This document shows positions 26,095 to 33,834 of a DNA stretch of 64,000 nt, in pieces. A program made the position numbers and the translations under genes. Within the stretch, counting starts at the first letter, position 1. Every line of letters starts with the position of its first letter. This DNA comes from Clostridia bacterium (GTDB taxonomy: Bacteria; Bacillota; Clostridia; Lachnospirales; Lachnospiraceae), in contig QKAS01000047.1 of NCBI GenBank assembly GCA_003246295.1, forward strand, positions 62,001-126,000, read 5' to 3'. The notes beneath the pieces were generated by a model, which saw nothing but the letters and a program-made list of their open reading frames with translations, was not told where the DNA came from and searched no databases.

Positions 26095-27714
26095 TTAATC
26101 AAGATACTTGATTGGATCAACCTGTGATCCACCAATTAAAATTTCAAAATGTAGATGTGGACCTGTACTTCTTCCCGTATTTCCACTCAGTGCAATTTTC
26201 TCACCCTGTTGAACGTATTCGCCTGGCTTTACTAACACCTTGCTCAAATGTCCATATCTGGTCTGCCTGCCATCGGCATGATTGATATAAACTACATATC
26301 CGTAACCGCTTCCCCATCCTGCCTTTGCAACAGTTCCTGAGGAAGATGCCATAACTGCTGTTCCAATAGGAAGTGACCAGTCAACCCCTTTATGATAAGT
26401 CGATGCTCCTCTTGTCGGCGCTTTTCTGGATCCGAATCCCGAAGAAAGTCTACCTCCAGATACCGGTTTAATATAGGTTGGTGGAATTTTTGTTCCGCGT
26501 TCAACAATTTTAGGAACAGATTCTAAAACAATTTCTTCTTTTACAATCTCTCTGGAAATCTCTTTTTTATTTTTATAAGAAACATCAGCAATCACTTTTC
26601 GAAATCCGGCTGATGGTTCCTGCAAAGTCACCATATCCGTTGTATACCACTCATCATTATCGATATACTGAACAGGTGCATCATAACTTTCTTCATAATA
26701 TGCTTCTTCTGTACGATTGACAGAAAGCTCAGGTTCTGGAACAGTTACAATAATTTCATCCCCAACTCTGATGGTTGAATTTTTATTTTCTATTGCTTCA
26801 TTCATATCAATCAGGTCTTCCATTGTCAGGTTATTTGCTTCTGCAATCTGAGACAAGGTATCTCCTGATTGTACTTCATAAATTGTCTCTTTTTCCTGAT
26901 CTTTCGTTACTTCCTCCACAGCATCAGAGAGAGGCGTAATCTCTGAATCCATAAGATAAGCTTCCACGACTTCTACTTCGTCCGCCAGTGAAAGATCAAT
27001 CAAACCGAGTTTATATTCATCAAAACTTTTTTGTGCAGAAGATTCTACAGAACCAAATATCTCATTTAATGCATTCTCAGCACCTGCTCTGACATATACT
27101 TTTTTGCTTAAGTCTTCACTTCTGATCACTTCTTCTTTTGTAATCATTTCAGCTGTCAGAACATTTAATTCTCTCGTAGGATCAACTACGAGCTGTGCAT
27201 TATAAACTTCTTCTGTATCATACTTGTCAATAGCAGCTTGAAGAAGTGCTATTACTTCTTCGGACGAAGCAAGATTTACAGTATATTCATTAATTTTAAC
27301 TGTGTAAGAACGATTCAATGTTTCTTTTGTGTCTGAGCGCAATACGCTTAGCATCTTTCTTCTGACCTGGCTCTGTGAGTCAACTCTGCCCACCAGCACT
27401 TCTTCTCCTTTTGTTTCAAGGACCGCATCAATCAGAATCAGTTCCTCACTGTTTCTTGCCAATTGTGCTCGTGCATTTTGAAGGCAGGCGGTTGCATCCT
27501 CAACACTCCCTAAAATACCCACTTCTTTTCCATTTAGCATTACAGTAAATATATTATCACCAGTTTTTTCAAACCCTGTAAAAACTGGCAAAAAGAATGC
27601 ACTGACAATGACTGCCAGCACAGAAAATTTTATATAAATCCAATTTAGTCGTTTATGGTATTTTGATATTCTCTTCATAGCATCAATTCTCTTAATCATT
27701 TCTATTTCAAACAA
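26095..27714 (-). CDS. Membrane-anchored M23 peptidase with LysM and G5-like domains
   Basis: 539 residues; the exact start is uncertain because no strong ribosome site is visible. One hydrophobic segment near residues 28-48 would anchor or export it. Then follow a long helical/beta region, a LysM domain (about 282-332, YEVQSGDTLSQIAEANNLTM), a G5-like region (about 350-415) and a C-terminal M23 domain (about 420-539) with zinc ligands in YHKGVDWSLP and HLHFE. It should cut peptidoglycan cross-bridges or, in sporulating species, act in engulfment or cortex remodelling. Confidence 0.9.
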   Translation of the reverse strand: MFEIEMIKRIDAMKRISKYHKRLNWIYIKFSVLAVIVSAFFLPVFTGFEKTGDNIFTVMLNGKEVGILGSVEDATACLQNARAQLARNSEELILIDAVLETKGEEVLVGRVDSQSQVRRKMLSVLRSDTKETLNRSYTVKINEYTVNLASSEEVIALLQAAIDKYDTEEVYNAQLVVDPTRELNVLTAEMITKEEVIRSEDLSKKVYVRAGAENALNEIFGSVESSAQKSFDEYKLGLIDLSLADEVEVVEAYLMDSEITPLSDAVEEVTKDQEKETIYEVQSGDTLSQIAEANNLTMEDLIDMNEAIENKNSTIRVGDEIIVTVPEPELSVNRTEEAYYEESYDAPVQYIDNDEWYTTDMVTLQEPSAGFRKVIADVSYKNKKEISREIVKEEIVLESVPKIVERGTKIPPTYIKPVSGGRLSSGFGSRKAPTRGASTYHKGVDWSLPIGTAVMASSSGTVAKAGWGSGYGYVVYINHADGRQTRYGHLSKVLVKPGEYVQQGEKIALSGNTGRSTGPHLHFEILIGGSQVDPIKYLD

Positions 27715-27765
27715 GATACAAACTTTATATTATCAGCTACAAGTAGGATTGTAAAGATTTTTTAA

Positions 27766-27799
27766 AGCAAGAAGCGCCTCCTACTATGAGACGCTTCTA
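27766..27799 (-). terminator. Terminator of the Xre-cupin gene
   Basis: AAGCGcCTC/GAGaCGCTT stem (minus-strand RNA) followed by TTGCTTT, directly downstream of the stop. Confidence 0.65.
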
Positions 27800-27815
27800 A
27801 TTTTTATATTTAAGA

Positions 27816-28382
27816 TTAAAAAATATTTGTTTTATTATGAGATACAATAATCTGAAGTCTCAGTACTTCTGTTCCACTATTTCTATATAATAAACCACGT
27901 TCTGTTGCTGCTCTTGCTGAATCTCCTTTTTTGATTGGATAAATTTCATCGTACACTATCAATTCTCCACTACCTTCAAGCACACAGCAACACTCTGTAG
28001 AATCGGAATGATTCGCAATTCCCGTCATTGTCACACCTGGCATAATCGTGCATTCATACACTTCGAAAAATTTCATCTTCTGATAAGGAAATATTGTTCT
28101 GACAATATAATTATCTTTTTTCTCACGGTAAATATTACTTTTTTCAGAAGGCATGATTGTTACCATCCCTTCCTTTTCTTTGACAAGATCTTCAAATGAA
28201 ACTCTCAATCCTTCCATTATTTTACCTATTGTTGTCACAGTTGGATTAGATTCTCCTCTTTCTATCTGTCCAAGCATACTTTTACTCACACCCGTCTGCT
28301 CAGCAAGCAGCTCCAGACTCATCTTTTTCTCCATGCGAATCCTTCTAAGATTTCCTGCTAACACCTTATCCATCTGATTCAT
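27816..28382 (-). CDS. Xre-family regulator with C-terminal cupin domain
   Basis: 188 residues. The helix-turn-helix is at about 8-62 (LRRIRMEKKMSLELLAEQTGVSKSMLGQIERGESNPTV) and a small beta-barrel cupin at about 105-180 (GVTMTGIANHSDSTECCCVLEGSGELIVYDE). Family members sense a small metabolite in the cupin and often control an adjacent transport or metabolic gene. The target here is unknown; the neighbouring flavin-reductase gene is transcribed in the same direction upstream. Gene and terminators suggest a single-gene unit. Confidence 0.88.
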   Translation of the reverse strand: MNQMDKVLAGNLRRIRMEKKMSLELLAEQTGVSKSMLGQIERGESNPTVTTIGKIMEGLRVSFEDLVKEKEGMVTIMPSEKSNIYREKKDNYIVRTIFPYQKMKFFEVYECTIMPGVTMTGIANHSDSTECCCVLEGSGELIVYDEIYPIKKGDSARAATERGLLYRNSGTEVLRLQIIVSHNKTNIF

Positions 28383-28400
28383 AGTTTTCCTCCTGAATAA

Positions 28401-28433
28401 AAAAGAGCATTGGGAAATAAACCCAATGCTACC
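28401..28433 (-). terminator. Terminator of the flavin reductase-like gene
   Basis: AGCATTGGG/CCCAATGCT stem followed on the minus strand by CTTTTTT. Confidence 0.75.
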
Positions 28434-28448
28434 TCATCGTAACAAACT

Positions 28449-29015
28449 CTATTTTTTATGTTTTCGTACAGAATAACCAAATTTACCAAGCTTTTTTCCA
28501 AGCTCAAAGTACTCTCCATGAGAGTAAGCAACTAAACCAGTTTCATTTAAACAGAATTTTCCTGATTTGTCCATATATTTTTCCTCAACTGTCACACCAA
28601 TTACTTTTGCCAGAAATAAATCATGTGTTCCAAGTGGAATGATTTCTGTTACTTTACATTCTATATTAACCGGACATTCTTGAATCGATGGTGCATTTAT
28701 ATACTTCGATTCGAATGGTGTCAATCCAGTCGCTTTAAATTTGTCAATATCTCTTCCTGATCTTACACCACAAAAATCAGTTGCATATACTGTGTCTTTC
28801 GTTACCAGATTCACTACAAATTCTTTCGTTTCTTTTATAATGTCATAAGAATAACGTTCTTTTCTTATCGAAACAGAAAGCATTGCTGGATCAGAAGATA
28901 TTGTCCCTGCCCAAGCCAATGTAATAATATTAGGTTTTTCGTCTTCTCTTTTGCAGCTTACCATAATTGCCGGAACTGGATACAGCATGTTTCCAGGTTT
29001 CCAGTACTGTTTTCC
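28449..29015 (-). CDS. Flavin reductase-like (FMN-binding split barrel) protein
   Basis: 188 residues from the ATG at 29015 (AAGGAGA 3-4 bases upstream). The pattern MLYPVPAIMVSC..., NIITLAWAGTISSDPAMLSVSIR (about 30-55) and FVVNLVTKD (about 70) is that of flavin reductase-like FMN proteins in anaerobes. These transfer electrons via bound FMN, but the partner is rarely known. The upstream coiled-coil gene ends 16 bases before this start, so both may be co-transcribed. Confidence 0.85.
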   Translation of the reverse strand, partial: GKQYWKPGNMLYPVPAIMVSCKREDEKPNIITLAWAGTISSDPAMLSVSIRKERYSYDIIKETKEFVVNLVTKDTVYATDFCGVRSGRDIDKFKATGLTPFESKYINAPSIQECPVNIECKVTEIIPLGTHDLFLAKVIGVTVEEKYMDKSGKFCLNETGLVAYSHGEYFELGKKLGKFGYSVRKHKK

Positions 29016-29031
29016 CATGACTCTCTCCTTA

Positions 29032-29577
29032 TTACAGAATACCAAGAATCCAGGCAACTGTCATACCAAGATTTGCCAATATTGCAATCATTACAATAAT
29101 AAGAAGCGGTTTGATACCTTTGATTTTTTTGAGTAATGCATCATTTTTCTGCTTCAACTCTGTAGCTTGGTCTTTTAACAAATCTAACTGTTTTGTATAA
29201 CTCTCGTTTTGATCTTTTAAACCATCTACTACCACAGCCTGAACATTACGATATACCTTAACGTTTTCGGTATGGATATATTCTTGTATTGTACTTTGTA
29301 ATTGATCTATTAATTGTTTTAAATCCTGATCAGGTAGTTGCTTTTGTTGTTCCAATAATACAGTCAGTTCATTGATTCCCTTTTCAATCAATTGTTTTGA
29401 TGAATCAGTAAGTTCAGAATTTTTAAGGTTCAGTTTTCTCATTTCCTGAAGGATAGATTCATATTCTGCCAGCTGATCACGAAGTCTTTTTAGTTCCATG
29501 GCTTCTGCTGCTGAATTGGCCTTGATCATCTCGGCAGCATTCCACTTCTGTGCCAGTTTGTCCATAAAGTTGTCCAT
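29032..29577 (-). CDS. Coiled-coil protein with C-terminal membrane anchor
   Basis: About 181 residues from the ATG at 29577 (GGAGG 7-8 bases upstream). Residues 10-150 are charged and heptad-like with few Gly or Pro, so mostly helical. The last 25 residues (LLIIVMIAILANLGMTVAWILGIL) form a tail anchor. The topology is opposite to that of the coiled-coil protein at 350-2428. No family is recognised. Possible roles include scaffolding at the membrane; nothing in the context narrows it down. Confidence 0.7.
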   Translation of the reverse strand: MDNFMDKLAQKWNAAEMIKANSAAEAMELKRLRDQLAEYESILQEMRKLNLKNSELTDSSKQLIEKGINELTVLLEQQKQLPDQDLKQLIDQLQSTIQEYIHTENVKVYRNVQAVVVDGLKDQNESYTKQLDLLKDQATELKQKNDALLKKIKGIKPLLIIVMIAILANLGMTVAWILGIL

Positions 29578-29798
29578 GATTTTTCCTCCAAGCATAATCA
29601 ATTACCACTTTCTTCTTATATAGAAAAAGAAATGTTGTTCCCTGTAAATGCAACTCAAAATCACTATCTGATATTTCAATTAGTTTATCATTATTTTCCA
29701 TTTTTTTCAACAGTAAGCGCTTTTTTGTGCAATATACACTATTTTATCAATTTGCAAATGGTTTTGTTTGTATTAATTAACTGTATTTTTACATCTCG

Positions 29799-29830
29799 TT
29801 CATAATTTATTCATATTTTATTGCTATACT
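29799..29830 (+). promoter_or_regulatory. Promoter of the candidate small RNA with tandem TTCATA boxes
   Basis: TTCATA at 29799-29804 and again at 29810-29815 (11-base period) precede an extended -10 TGCTATACT, whose TATACT is at 29825-29830. The distance from first box to -10 is 26 bases, the same as in the lipoprotein promoter at 30057. Direct hexamers with an 11-base period resemble OmpR/PhoP-type response regulator sites. Confidence 0.5.
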
Positions 29831-29835
29831 AAAAC

Positions 29836-29962
29836 CAGTTCAAAGAACAAAAACACTATTTTGAGTTCTAAATTCATAAATAGATAAATTTTTTCATAAT
29901 AGCCCGGATGCCGTGAGGTATCTGGGCACTCCTCATTTTTGGCGCTTTTTGGCGCTTTTTTT
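29836..29962 (+). ncRNA. Candidate small RNA with a GNRA-capped hairpin and terminator
   Basis: In a 440-base gap without a credible gene, a promoter is followed by an 11-bp stem (29902-29912 with 29917-29927) closed by a GTGA tetraloop. Next comes GGCGCTTTTT repeated twice (29941-29960), in which GCGC pairs with GCGC ahead of a seven-T run. The whole unit of about 130 nt looks like an independent small transcript ending in an intrinsic terminator. I do not recognise the family. Confidence 0.5.
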
Positions 29963-30056
29963 ATTGTCTGGTTCTAAAATCTCTTATATCACATCCTTAA
30001 ATATATGATTTGTGCACATTTTCAGTTCATATTCTTAATAAACTATTTAATATTTG

Positions 30057-30088
30057 TTCACATTTTATTCACATTTATGTTTTAATAT
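30057..30088 (+). promoter_or_regulatory. Promoter of the Glu-rich lipoprotein with tandem TTCACA boxes
   Basis: TTCACA at 30057-30062 and 30068-30073 (11-base period), then TAATAT at 30083-30088 as -10. The layout is base-for-base the same as at 29799-29830, suggesting one regulator for both units. Confidence 0.5.
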
Positions 30089-30151
30089 TAACAACTGTTG
30101 AACACAACAAAATAATTCAACAAGGGCATAGACCCAGAGGAGGAAACAAAA

Positions 30152-30493
30152 ATGAAAAAAAATTTAGTAATGATGATGTTATCCGTAGCTACATGTGCAA
30201 TGTTATTAGTAGGATGTGGCGCTGCAACTGAAGAAGCTGCACCTGCAGAAGAAGTTGCTACAGAAGAAGTTGTAACAGAAGAAGCTCCAGTTGAAGAAGC
30301 TACTGAAGAAGTTGCTGCTGAAGAAGCTACTGAAGAAGTTGCTACAGAAGAAGTTGCTGAAGAAGCTACTACAGAAGAAGCTACTGAAGAAGTTGTAGCT
30401 GAAGAAGCTGCTACAGAAGAAGCTACTACAGAAGAAGCTACTACAGAAGAAGCTCCAGCTGAAGAAGCTGCTACAGAAGAAGTTGCTGAATAA
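30152..30493 (+). CDS. Low-complexity Glu/Ala/Thr-rich lipoprotein
   Basis: 113 residues with AGAGGAGG upstream of the ATG. Signal peptide MKKNLVMMMLSVATCAMLLVGC ends in a lipobox-like LLVGC, so the mature protein would begin at Cys22 and be lipid-linked outside the membrane. The rest is built only from Glu, Ala, Thr, Val and Pro in short units such as ATEE, TTEEA and AEEVATEEV, with no Lys, Arg, aromatic or Gly residues after about residue 24. It would be a long, very acidic, probably unstructured chain. The gene is made of hexa- and dodecanucleotide repeats (GAAGAAGCTACT-type) and so may vary in length. Function unknown; ion binding or surface charge are possibilities. Confidence 0.75.
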   Translation: MKKNLVMMMLSVATCAMLLVGCGAATEEAAPAEEVATEEVVTEEAPVEEATEEVAAEEATEEVATEEVAEEATTEEATEEVVAEEAATEEATTEEATTEEAPAEEAATEEVAE

Positions 30494-30522
30494 TTAGCTT
30501 TTAAAAGTAATTGTTAAATATA

Positions 30523-30561
30523 AAATGCCGTCTCATGACTTATCGTCTGAGGCGGCATTTT
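30523..30561. terminator. Bidirectional terminator between the lipoprotein and RelQ-type genes
   Basis: AAAATGCCGTCTCA/TGAGGCGGCATTTT imperfect stem with A and T tracts, between convergent genes. Confidence 0.8.
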
Positions 30562-30584
30562 AATGCTAATATTGATTTAATTAC

Positions 30585-31328
30585 TTATAAATTTGCAGCT
30601 CTGCGTTCTGGTGTAGCACCTCCGTGTGGTGCAAGAGTACAGGACTTACCATCAGATTTGGGTCTGTCCTCAGTAATTTCTGCCATACCTTCTTGCGTGC
30701 TTGCAAATCGATTAATTTCCTCATTGAGTGAAAGCATTCTGTCATCCAAGTCTGACACCATTTTAGCACATTCGATTAGCTCATCCTTAATTGACTGTGG
30801 CGCACGTCCTTCAAACTTGTAATTCATCTTATGTTCCAAACTTGCCCAGAAATCCATCGCAACTGTTCTGATTTGTATTTCTACCTTAGCATCAATCATT
30901 CTATCAGATAAAAAAATAGGAACCGTTACAAGCATATGAAAGCTTTTGTATCCACTAGGCTTAGGATTTTCTATATAGTCCTTGATAGATAGTATTTTGA
31001 TATCATACTGTTTCGCAATCATTTCCGCAATCTGATAGATGTCTGAAGTAAATGAACAGATTACTCTGATTCCCGCGATATCATTTACATACTTTACCAT
31101 ATTATATATGGTAGATTCATATCCGTACTTCTTAAGCTTTTTTACAATACTCTCTGGACTTTTAATTCTCGCCTTAATATGTTCAATCGGATTATACTTA
31201 TGAACATTTTGAAATTCATCATTTAATATTTCTAACTTCGTATTAATTTCTTTTAATGCAGAGTTATAAACCAGGAGTACTTCTTCCCAGCTATCAATGT
31301 CTCCACCTTCTCTTGGTTCAAATTCCAT
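30585..31328 (-). CDS. Small alarmone synthetase, RelQ/RelP type
   Basis: 247 residues. It has only a synthetase domain: RIKSPESIVKKLKKYG (about 62-77), DIAGIRVICSF (about 97-107), NPKPSGYKSFHMLV (about 142-155) and VEIQIRTVAMDFWASLEHKMNYK (about 170-192). It should transfer pyrophosphate from ATP to GDP or GTP, making (p)ppGpp, and lacks the HD hydrolase and the TGS/ACT regulatory domains. The C-terminal tail (SDGKSCTLAPHGGATPERRA) is unusual and looks disordered. It faces the lipoprotein gene across a shared terminator. Confidence 0.9.
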   Translation of the reverse strand: MEFEPREGGDIDSWEEVLLVYNSALKEINTKLEILNDEFQNVHKYNPIEHIKARIKSPESIVKKLKKYGYESTIYNMVKYVNDIAGIRVICSFTSDIYQIAEMIAKQYDIKILSIKDYIENPKPSGYKSFHMLVTVPIFLSDRMIDAKVEIQIRTVAMDFWASLEHKMNYKFEGRAPQSIKDELIECAKMVSDLDDRMLSLNEEINRFASTQEGMAEITEDRPKSDGKSCTLAPHGGATPERRAANL

Positions 31329-31556
31329 TCTCTAATGCCACCTTATTTTATATGTTATTTTTTACACAGATATTATACCATAAATTATACTAAATATACA
31401 TTTTCAACAAAATATTTATAGTTTTTTCATTTTTAAGAAGTTCATTTTTTATACTTTTATAAAAAGTTTTATAAGGTTATTATAAATTGAAATCTTTACT
31501 TTTAGAGTCGATACCTCTAAACTAATACTAATAAAAGAATGAAAGTAGGAATTGAT

Positions 31557-31829
31557 ATGTTTCGATTATGGGCCAAGCTTTGGAAAGAAAATCGCTTATT
31601 GCAGGATATTGTTATCTGCTACGATAATAATGATACCAGAACTCATAAAATATTTAATGCCATCGATCAGGTTTGTAGAGAATTCGATTTAAGTAAACCG
31701 ATCTGGCTCGAATCCAATATTATAGAATTTAAAAAGCACTCCAAAACGCGCTTTTCATCAGATCATTTTGTAGATGAAATAAATTTTGATTTTCTCGAGA
31801 TTCACATTATTGAAGAAGATGATATATAA
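31557..31829 (+). CDS. Conserved-looking hypothetical protein
   Basis: About 90 residues from the ATG at 31557, preceded by AAAGTAGGA; an in-frame ATG at 31539 lacks a ribosome site. The protein is mixed alpha/beta (MFRLWAKLWKENRLLQDIVICYDN at the start, EINFDFLEIHIIEEDDI at the end) and lacks Cys motifs or membrane segments. I have the impression of a Lachnospiraceae-restricted family but can name none. It lies before the haemolysin III gene with its own short hairpin (TTAGAG/CTCTAA) in the leader. Confidence 0.55.
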   Translation: MFRLWAKLWKENRLLQDIVICYDNNDTRTHKIFNAIDQVCREFDLSKPIWLESNIIEFKKHSKTRFSSDHFVDEINFDFLEIHIIEEDDI

Positions 31830-31870
31830 ATCCACTTCTTCCTTAAGAAATTATTAATAAAAATAACCCA

Positions 31871-31936
31871 TTGACAGACATCCCTTCTTAGGTATAGTAT
31901 TGCAGTATAGTTGATGTAGTAATGATTACTACATCA
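31871..31936 (+). promoter_or_regulatory. Promoter and perfect palindromic operator of the haemolysin III gene
   Basis: TTGACA (31871-31876) and TATAGT (31893-31898) with 16-base spacing form a strong promoter. A perfect inverted repeat follows at 31912-31936: TGATGTAGTAAT, one G, then its exact reverse complement. It lies at or just after the likely transcription start, where a bound repressor would block transcription. The cognate regulator is not visible nearby. Confidence 0.7.
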
Positions 31937-31954
31937 CATGTCAGGAGGGATACT

Positions 31955-32611
31955 ATGCAAATTACAATTCGAGAACCCGGTAGTGCACTAACACATTTTA
32001 TTGCAATGATGTTGGCTTTGGTTGCTTCAACTCCATTATTATTAAAGGCTTATGCTTCTAAAACTCCATTTGCTATGACCGCAATGACTGTTTTTATCTT
32101 GAGCATGATTGCATTATATGGAGCCAGTACTTTGTACCACAGCTTAAATGTATCTGCACATATCATAAAAATATTTAGAAAAATAGACCATATGATGATT
32201 TTTGTTCTGATTGCAGGTTCTTATACTCCGGTCTGTATGATTGTTCTAGGAGGTAAACTCGGTTATACGCTTCTTGCTGTTGTATGGGGTATTGCACTGA
32301 GTGGTATTTTAATCAAAGCATTCTGGATTACCTGTCCAAAATGGTTTTCCTCTATTATATATATTGCTATGGGATGGGTGTGCGTATTTGTATTCGGAAG
32401 ACTTCTTAACACATTATCCACACCTGCTTTTATTTGGTTGCTAGCAGGTGGTGTAATCTATACCATCGGCGGTGTGATTTATGCATTGAAACTGCCTATC
32501 TTCAATGCAAAACATCATCATTTTGGATCTCATGAAATATTTCACTTGTTTGTTATGGGCGGAAGTATCTGCCACTTTATATTTATGTATTATTATGTAA
32601 TTAATATATGA
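31955..32611 (+). CDS. Haemolysin III family membrane protein (PAQR-like)
   Basis: About 218 residues from the ATG at 31955, chosen because AGGAGGG lies 7 bases upstream. Seven membrane segments are readable, with the family residues in LYGASTLYHS (about 57-66), KIDHMMIFVLIAGSYTP (about 82-98) and the C-terminal HxxxHxF pattern (HHFGSHEIFHLFVMGGS). Those Ser, His and Asp residues form the metal site of the PAQR/CREST superfamily hydrolases. Bacterial members are often called haemolysin III or YqfA, but the physiological role is probably membrane lipid homeostasis. Confidence 0.9.
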   Translation: MQITIREPGSALTHFIAMMLALVASTPLLLKAYASKTPFAMTAMTVFILSMIALYGASTLYHSLNVSAHIIKIFRKIDHMMIFVLIAGSYTPVCMIVLGGKLGYTLLAVVWGIALSGILIKAFWITCPKWFSSIIYIAMGWVCVFVFGRLLNTLSTPAFIWLLAGGVIYTIGGVIYALKLPIFNAKHHHFGSHEIFHLFVMGGSICHFIFMYYYVINI

Positions 32612-32646
32612 GTATAAAAATAAGCAGAACTAGTCACTACCTCAAA

Positions 32647-32732
32647 TAAAAAAGCTCCTGCATCAGATTTACAACTGTTCCTCTCCTTATATCGACGAGG
32701 CGCGCTGTAATCTTGCGGAGCTTTTTATTATA
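32647..32732. terminator. Large terminator structure between convergent genes
   Basis: AAAAAAGCTCC...GGAGCTTTTT closes about 85 bases that contain further pairing (AGATTTACA against TGTAATCT, and CCTC/GAGG). The A and T tracts at both ends suit termination from either side; the long inner part is more than a simple terminator needs. Confidence 0.65.
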
Positions 32733-32764
32733 GTATAATATCTTTAAAGCAAATCTCAGTAACC

Positions 32765-33781
32765 TTATTCTTCATATCCATTTGGATTTTTTGACTGCCA
32801 TCTCCATGAGTCTTCGCACATCTCACGAATTCCTCTCTCTGCTTTCCAACCTAATTCCTTGAAGGCTTTGGATGGATCTGCATAGCAAGTCGCTATATCA
32901 CCTGCTCTACGAGGTTTCATTTCATACGGAATCGAAACACCGGAAGCTTCCTCAAAATTTTTCACGATATCAAGCACGCTATAGCCCTGCCCTGTCCCTA
33001 AATTATAAAGACAAAGACCAGCTTTTTCTTTGATTTTCTTGAGTGCTTTTACATGTCCAACAGCAAGATCTACCACATGAATATAATCCCTCACGCCTGT
33101 TCCATCATGCGTGTCATAATCATTTCCAAAAATACCCAACTGTTTTAATTTTCCAACTGCTACCTGTGTAATATATGGCATAAGATTGTTTGGAGTTCCA
33201 TTCGGATTTTCACCAATCATACCACTCTTATGTGCACCAATTGGATTAAAATAACGTAATAATATGACATTCCATTCAGGATCTGCTTTTTGAATATCTA
33301 TCAGCATCTGTTCCAACATTCCCTTTGTCTGTCCGTATGGATTGGTAATTTCTCCTTTGGGACATTCCTCCGTAATTGGAACGAACGCGGGTGATCCATA
33401 TACCGTTGCAGAAGATGAAAAAATAATATTTTTCACATGATGTTTTCTCATAACATCAAGTAAGACCAAGGTTCCTGAAATATTATTATAATAATATTCC
33501 CATGGTTTTTGCACGGATTCCCCAACTGCCTTTAGTCCAGCAAAATGAATACATGAATCAATTTCTTCCTTCTCAAAAATTGCATTCAGTGCATCAGCAT
33601 CCAGAATGTCAACCTGATAAAATGGTACCGGTTTTCCTGTAATCTGTTCCACTCTCTGAAGTGATTTTTTACTTGAATTCACAAGATTATCCACTACCAC
33701 CACTTCATAACCTGCGTTTTGTAATTCAATCACTGTATGGCTGCCAATATATCCGGCACCCCCTGTTACTAAAATAGCCAT
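32765..33781 (-). CDS. galE: UDP-glucose 4-epimerase
   Basis: Interconverts UDP-glucose and UDP-galactose with tightly bound NAD. 338 residues. It has the N-terminal [11 protein letters not shown] (about 7-17), SSSATVYG (about 122-129) and the catalytic pair YGQTKGMLE (YxxxK, about 149-157). It lies 50 bases downstream of the nucleotidyltransferase gene, so both likely work in making UDP-sugars for cell-surface polymers. Confidence 0.94.
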   Translation of the reverse strand: MAILVTGGAGYIGSHTVIELQNAGYEVVVVDNLVNSSKKSLQRVEQITGKPVPFYQVDILDADALNAIFEKEEIDSCIHFAGLKAVGESVQKPWEYYYNNISGTLVLLDVMRKHHVKNIIFSSSATVYGSPAFVPITEECPKGEITNPYGQTKGMLEQMLIDIQKADPEWNVILLRYFNPIGAHKSGMIGENPNGTPNNLMPYITQVAVGKLKQLGIFGNDYDTHDGTGVRDYIHVVDLAVGHVKALKKIKEKAGLCLYNLGTGQGYSVLDIVKNFEEASGVSIPYEMKPRRAGDIATCYADPSKAFKELGWKAERGIREMCEDSWRWQSKNPNGYEE

Positions 33782-33834
33782 TACATTTCCCTCCTATGTC
33801 TGGTGTTATGCTGTGTAACAGCTATCATACTCTA

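Noticed and set aside
29477..29710. Minus-strand 77-codon frame overlapping the tail-anchored coiled-coil gene
   Set aside because: It overlaps the better-supported gene by 100 bases in another frame and lacks a ribosome site. The first 35 codons look protein-like, so a decayed gene cannot be excluded.
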